Source of the DNA: Planctomycetaceae bacterium UBA2671
GTDB taxonomy: Bacteria > Planctomycetota > Planctomycetia > Planctomycetales > Planctomycetaceae
Assembly (NCBI GenBank): GCA_002359185.1
Contig: DEML01000029.1
Location: forward strand, 1-10,328
Direction: 5' to 3'
DNA: 10,328 nt
Below the pieces are notes generated by a model. That model made no database searches. It saw only the letters and a list, made by a program, of their open reading frames with translations, and was not told the origin of the DNA. Below, piece by piece: positions 7,504-10,328 of the stretch. Position 1 is the stretch's first letter, and every line of letters starts with the position of its first letter. Made by a program: the position numbers and the translations under genes.

Positions 7504-8223
7504 ATGACAGCAGCAGCTTCCATTCAGCGTCAGGATGTGGAACGTATTGTTCGACAGGTTCTTGAAAGTCAAATGTCGGGGAAATCAAGTTCCTCAAATG
7601 GTTCTGCCCCCGACGGCAAGCCGAATCCCCTGGTCGTGAATATCTCTGCTCGACACATTCATTTGACTGAAGAGCATGTCGAAATCCTATTCGGAGCCGG
7701 GGCGACTTTAACTCCGATGAAAGATCTGTATCAGGATGGATATTACGCTGCCGAAGAAACACTGTCTGTCATCGGGCCTCGCCGTCGCGTTCTGAATAAC
7801 GTGCGAATTCTCGGGCCATGTCGTCCTGACTCTCAAGTCGAACTCGCATTCACCGATGGCATTTCCCTCGGAATCGATTTACCAGTTCGCATCAGTGGAG
7901 ACATTCAGGGAACAGCCGGCTGCATTTTGATGGGACCAAAAGGCGTTGTTGAACTCAAGCAGGGTGTCATTCGAGCCATGCGACACGTTCACATGGGACC
8001 GGAAGACCTCGCCTACTATGGCGTCAAAGATAAAGACATGATGCAACTGCGGGTCGAATCACCCGGTTGCACAACGGTGCTCGAAGATGTTGCTGTGCGA
8101 GCAGGCAAGGGGATCAAGCTCGAAGTTCATCTCGATACCGATGAAGGCAACTGTATCAATCTCGATGCCGCCTCGAAAGTGGAACTGCTCAAGGTTGAGC
8201 CTTGTGCGTGTCACAGTCATTAA
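7504..8223 (+). CDS. pduL: PduL-type phosphotransacylase with microcompartment encapsulation peptide
   Basis: A 239-residue enzyme that exchanges CoA and phosphate (acyl-CoA to acyl-phosphate), recycling CoA inside a microcompartment; unrelated to the Pta family. Residues 8-24 (QRQDVERIVRQVLESQM) form an amphipathic helix of the encapsulation-peptide type, joined by a Ser/Gly/Pro linker (25-42) to the catalytic part. The two PTAC half-domains follow, with the zinc-site motifs SARHIHL (His51, His53), RHVHMGPEDL (His161, His163), Glu84/85 in the AAEETLSVIGP stretch, and His209 in KLEVHLDTDEGN. The Arg in VRILGP (about 101) matches the phosphate-binding position. The final residues CACHSH are an unusual Cys/His tail. 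AAGAAGG (7486-7492) is 11 nt before the ATG. The gene lies after deoR and a hairpin repeat, and 110 nt before the first shell gene, as expected for a PVM-type BMC operon. The true acyl group (acetyl, propionyl or lactyl) is not determined by the sequence. Confidence 0.95.
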   Translation: MTAAASIQRQDVERIVRQVLESQMSGKSSSSNGSAPDGKPNPLVVNISARHIHLTEEHVEILFGAGATLTPMKDLYQDGYYAAEETLSVIGPRRRVLNNVRILGPCRPDSQVELAFTDGISLGIDLPVRISGDIQGTAGCILMGPKGVVELKQGVIRAMRHVHMGPEDLAYYGVKDKDMMQLRVESPGCTTVLEDVAVRAGKGIKLEVHLDTDEGNCINLDAASKVELLKVEPCACHSH

Positions 8224-8234
8224 AAATCAATTTC

Positions 8235-8250
8235 GTCAGGCACTGCCTGG
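8235..8250. repeat. Short palindrome between pduL and the first shell gene
   Basis: CAGGCACTGCCTG (8237-8249) is a perfect odd palindrome followed by GTTTTAT. It looks like half of the repeat found at 622-689 and 2463-2483 and can form a small hairpin in the operon leader before the shell gene. With a short stem and a weak T-tract it could be a modest terminator or an RNA-processing site. Confidence 0.4.
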
Positions 8251-8333
8251 TTTTATCAATTCAAGTTTAGTTTTTCAGTTTGAGTCGAACGCTGTTCGTT
8301 CAAACGCAACACGTTTTTCGGGAGAGAAAGCAA

Positions 8334-8633
8334 ATGGCAAAAGTGATGGAAGCTCTCGGCATGATCGAGACGAAGGGTTTGATTTGTCTGATCGAAGCAG
8401 CCGACGCAATGTTGAAAGCTGCCAATGTGCAGATGATTGGTTGGGACAAAGTCGGTAGCGGACTCGTGACTGCTTTCGTCGTTGGCGATGTCGCCGCTGT
8501 TAAAGCTGCGATCGATGCCGGTGCAGCAGCCGCCAGCAAAATTGGCGAAGTTGTCAGCGTGCAGGTCATTCCTCGTCCGCACGAAGAACTGGCCAGCGTT
8601 CTGCCTGCCAAGAAAACCACAGCAAAATCTTAA
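8334..8633 (+). CDS. BMC-H microcompartment shell protein (first copy)
   Basis: A 99-residue single-domain BMC protein, which forms hexameric tiles of the organelle facet. ATG 8334 is chosen because GGGAG (8320-8324) lies 9 nt upstream and the protein then opens AKVMEALGMIETKGL, the standard BMC start; the longer open frame from TTG 8280 lacks support. The domain spans residues 4-82: EALGMIETKGLICLIEAADAM, then VGSGLVTAFVVGDVAAVKAAI with the pore loop Gly-Ser-Gly at 41-43, DAGAAAASKIGEVVSVQVIP, and the closing RPHEEL. The C-terminal ten residues (LPAKKTTAKS) are a basic tail. The position before the GDV motif is Val (residue 50) where many BMC-H proteins have Arg. It is followed after 76 nt by a second BMC-H. 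Both resemble the paired BMC-H shell genes of the planctomycete PVM locus. Confidence 0.95.
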   Translation: MAKVMEALGMIETKGLICLIEAADAMLKAANVQMIGWDKVGSGLVTAFVVGDVAAVKAAIDAGAAAASKIGEVVSVQVIPRPHEELASVLPAKKTTAKS

Positions 8634-8709
8634 TTACGCTCGGCTGCTCAGCTAATGAGGAGCCGCGATATTCATGGAACAGATTTATTTACCCTGGAGT
8701 GAAACCATT

Positions 8710-8979
8710 ATGAATGGTGATGCAATTGGAATGGTGGAAACACTCGGTTTGATCGCTCAAATCGAAGCTTCCGATACCATGTTAAAAGCTGCGAACGTAA
8801 CGCTCGTGAAGCAGATTCAAATTGGTGGTGCGTATGTGACGACCGTCATTCGTGGCGATGTCGGCTCGGTCCGTGCTGCTGTCGATGCTGGTGCAGAAGC
8901 TGCTTCCCGCGTTGGCAAACTCGTTTCTGCTCACGTCATCCCTCGTCCTCAGGGCGATTTAATGGACTACTTCGTTTAA
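8710..8979 (+). CDS. BMC-H microcompartment shell protein (second copy)
   Basis: An 89-residue BMC-H shell protein. The domain starts at GDAIGMVETLGLIAQIEASDTM, continues through IQIGGAYVTTVIRGDVGSVRAAV with the pore loop Gly-Gly-Ala (39-41), and ends with GKLVSAHVIPRPQGDLMDYFV. This is a canonical length with a short C-terminal tail. ATG 8710 has GGAG 10 nt upstream (8696-8699) and gives the family-typical start; an in-frame ATG at 8674 with GAGGAG (8657-8662) 11 nt upstream would add 12 residues (MEQIYLPWSETI). The two shell paralogues differ in pore loop (GSG versus GGA) and tail, so they probably tile the same facets with different permeability. Next gene is the kinase, after a hairpin repeat. 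Confidence 0.93.
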   Translation: MNGDAIGMVETLGLIAQIEASDTMLKAANVTLVKQIQIGGAYVTTVIRGDVGSVRAAVDAGAEAASRVGKLVSAHVIPRPQGDLMDYFV

Positions 8980-8982
8980 CTT

Positions 8983-9040
8983 GTAGGGTCCGCTGTGCGG
9001 ACCTGAGATCGGCTGAAATGGTCCGCACAGCGGACCCTAC
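8983..9040. repeat. Perfect inverted-repeat element (copy 1) before the kinase gene
   Basis: Two 21-nt arms, 8983-9003 and 9020-9040, are exact reverse complements, starting GTAGGG and ending CCCTAC, with a 16-nt centre. Each arm also contains the palindrome GGTCCGCTGTGCGGACC, able to fold alone. A second copy begins at 10275, so the two copies bracket the kinase gene. The structure could pause transcription or stabilise the upstream shell-gene mRNA. Confidence 0.8.
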
Positions 9041-9078
9041 GACTGATTCTTCGACACGTTCTCTCAAGGAAGAAACGC

Positions 9079-10272
9079 ATGAAAATTCTTGTGGCCAATC
9101 TGGGATCGACCAGCTTCAAGTACCGGCTTTTCGACATGGAAACCGAAACGCAATTGGCGCGTGGCGGAATCGATCGGATCGGGCAGCCGGGTGCAGAGAG
9201 TTCGTGCAGCGTTGAAATTGGTTCGCACAAATCCGAACGAACTCAAGTCGTTCCCGATCACGCCTCAGCCGTGCAGATTTGTCTCGAACAATTGACCGAC
9301 TCCGAAACGGGCTGTTTAAGCTCCGTCGAAGAAGTCGCGGCTATTGGTTTCAAGGCTGTATTTGCTGGCAAGCTGAGTGGTGTTCGCAAAGTCGACAGCG
9401 AGTTACTCGAGATGATGGACGAGTTGTCCGATGTGGCCCCGGCTCACAACCCGCCGTACGTGAAAGCGATGCGGGAGTTGCAAGCCGCGTTTCCGGAAAT
9501 GCCTCTCGTGGCGGCTTTGGAAACGGGATTCCACGAAACAATCCCACAGGCGAATCGCCTCTATGCCGTTCCGTTTGAATGGCAGGAGAAATACTCGATT
9601 CAACGCTGGGGGTTTCATGGAGCCAGTCACCGATTTATCGGACAGCGAACGGCTGAACTTCTTGGACGCGACGATTTAAAAATCGTTTCGTGTCACCTGG
9701 GAGGTTCGAGTTCACTGTGTGCTCAAAAGGGTGGGCAGTCGATGGCCACCACAATGGGGATGACGCCGCAAACGGGATTGCCTCAAAACAATCGCGTCGG
9801 AGATTTCGATCCGTTTGCACTGCCCTTGCTGATGCGAAAGTCTGGGAAGAGCCTCGAAGAATTGCTGAGCGAGCTGGGCAAATCGGGCGGTCTACTTGGG
9901 TTGAGCGGTGGTATGAGCAGTGATATCCGCGATCTGGAAGAAGCGGCTGGGAACAATCATGAGGGAGCTCAGCGAGCACTCGATGTGTATGTCGCCAATA
10001 TTCGGCATTACATCGGAGCCTACATGGCGGTTCTGGAAGGAATTGATGCACTCGTCTTCACAGGCGGGATTGGTGAGAACAGTCAATACATTCGTCAGCA
10101 TGTCTGTGCGGGGTTTGACTGGGCGGGTCTGAAGCTGGATGAGTCCAAAAATCAGGCTGCCAATGGAGAAGGCTCGCTTGCAGCGGCAGAGAGCAAGGTT
10201 CAAATCTGGATTGTGCCGACCAACGAGGAACTGGTCGTTGCAAGACAAACAGAGAGTTTGATTACAAGTTGA
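9079..10272 (+). CDS. ackA: Divergent acetate/propionate-family kinase of the BMC operon
   Basis: A 397-residue enzyme of the acetate and sugar kinase/Hsp70/actin fold, the normal length for acetate kinase. It should convert acyl-phosphate from PduL plus ADP into the acid and ATP. Recognisable family segments: VANLGSTSFKYRLF (5-18, Asn7), AHNPPYVKAM (122-131), WGFHGASH (177-184, His180), CHLGGSSSLCA (205-215), GMTPQTGLPQNNRVGDFDP (227-245, Arg239), SGGLLGLSGGMSSDIRDL (269-286), VFTGGIGENS (326-335), and VPTNEEL (379-385, Glu384). Compared with classical AckA, GHRxVHGGE reads GFKAVFAGK (Phe91-Lys92), DTAFH reads ETGFH (Glu148) and MGTRSGD reads QNNRVGD, so substrate specificity may differ. The start is ATG 9079 with AAGGAAG about 8 nt upstream. 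It follows two shell genes and is bracketed by two copies of one repeat. No obvious encapsulation helix is seen, so it may act in the cytosol. Confidence 0.9.
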   Translation: MKILVANLGSTSFKYRLFDMETETQLARGGIDRIGQPGAESSCSVEIGSHKSERTQVVPDHASAVQICLEQLTDSETGCLSSVEEVAAIGFKAVFAGKLSGVRKVDSELLEMMDELSDVAPAHNPPYVKAMRELQAAFPEMPLVAALETGFHETIPQANRLYAVPFEWQEKYSIQRWGFHGASHRFIGQRTAELLGRDDLKIVSCHLGGSSSLCAQKGGQSMATTMGMTPQTGLPQNNRVGDFDPFALPLLMRKSGKSLEELLSELGKSGGLLGLSGGMSSDIRDLEEAAGNNHEGAQRALDVYVANIRHYIGAYMAVLEGIDALVFTGGIGENSQYIRQHVCAGFDWAGLKLDESKNQAANGEGSLAAAESKVQIWIVPTNEELVVARQTESLITS

Positions 10273-10274
10273 GA

Positions 10275-10328
10275 GTAGGGTCCGCTGTGCGGACCATGCT
10301 AGACGATTCTGGTCCGCACAGCGGACCC
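10275..10328. repeat. Inverted-repeat element (copy 2) after the kinase gene, cut by window edge
   Basis: The left arm (10275-10295) is identical to the left arm at 8983-9003. The right arm (10311-10328) matches the first 18 bases of the copy-1 right arm and is cut by the window edge. The centre (10296-10310, 15 nt) differs from that of copy 1, so this is a second occurrence of a family and not a simple segmental copy. It begins 3 nt after the kinase stop codon. Confidence 0.75.

Noticed and set aside
8280..8333. 18-residue N-terminal extension of the first shell protein from TTG 8280
   Set aside because: The extension is not BMC-like and the ATG at 8334 has a well-spaced GGGAG.
10058..10248. 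Minus-strand open frames opposite the kinase gene
   Set aside because: They are frame shadows of a conserved coding region with no domains.

Overview
The window looks like a piece of a Planctomycetota chromosome (order Planctomycetales). The assignment rests on gene content: a planctomycete-type bacterial microcompartment (BMC) locus, a secreted sulfatase, an exported Gly/Tyr-rich PDZ protein, and short hairpin-forming repeats in nearly every gap. No rRNA, tRNA, CRISPR array, integrase or transposase gene was recognised.

Layout. (1) At 3-488 on the minus strand is the N-terminal part of an exported PDZ protein, cut by the window edge. (2) At 489-824 is a gene-free gap with a GTAGG...CCTAC inverted repeat. 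(3) At 825-3786 on the plus strand is an iron-sulfur cluster block: an Mrp/ApbC-type P-loop carrier ATPase, SufE and the cysteine desulfurase SufS. (4) At 3797-3875 a paired hairpin element separates sufS from a convergent minus-strand block: a DUF374 lysophospholipid acyltransferase-like protein (3886-4608) and a secreted sulfatase (4786-6246). (5) At 6247-6638 is a divergent regulatory gap with a strong operator candidate. (6) From 6639 to the end, plus strand, is the start of a microcompartment operon: a DeoR-family regulator, a PduL-type phosphotransacylase with an N-terminal encapsulation helix, two BMC-H shell proteins, and a divergent acetate/propionate-family kinase.

How the genes work together. 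SufS takes sulfur from cysteine, SufE relays the persulfide, and Mrp-type ATPases carry or transfer Fe-S clusters; the SufBCD scaffold must lie elsewhere. The right-hand block matches the PVM (Planctomycetes/Verrucomicrobia) microcompartment known for L-fucose and L-rhamnose breakdown through lactaldehyde. In it, PduL converts acyl-CoA to acyl-phosphate and the kinase makes ATP. The BMC-P shell proteins, aldolase and aldehyde dehydrogenase expected for this organelle are not here and probably follow beyond position 10328. A sulfatase divergent from the BMC regulator suggests, without proving, a link to sulfated polysaccharides.

The BMC itself belongs to a known class. The less ordinary points are the altered active-site positions of the kinase, the array of CATAA/TTATG half-sites before the regulator, the Cys/His tail of PduL, the Mrp protein without CxxC, the sulfatase with CHVSR instead of CxPSR, and several intergenic inverted-repeat families that share GTAGG/CCTAC ends, including one apparent hybrid.
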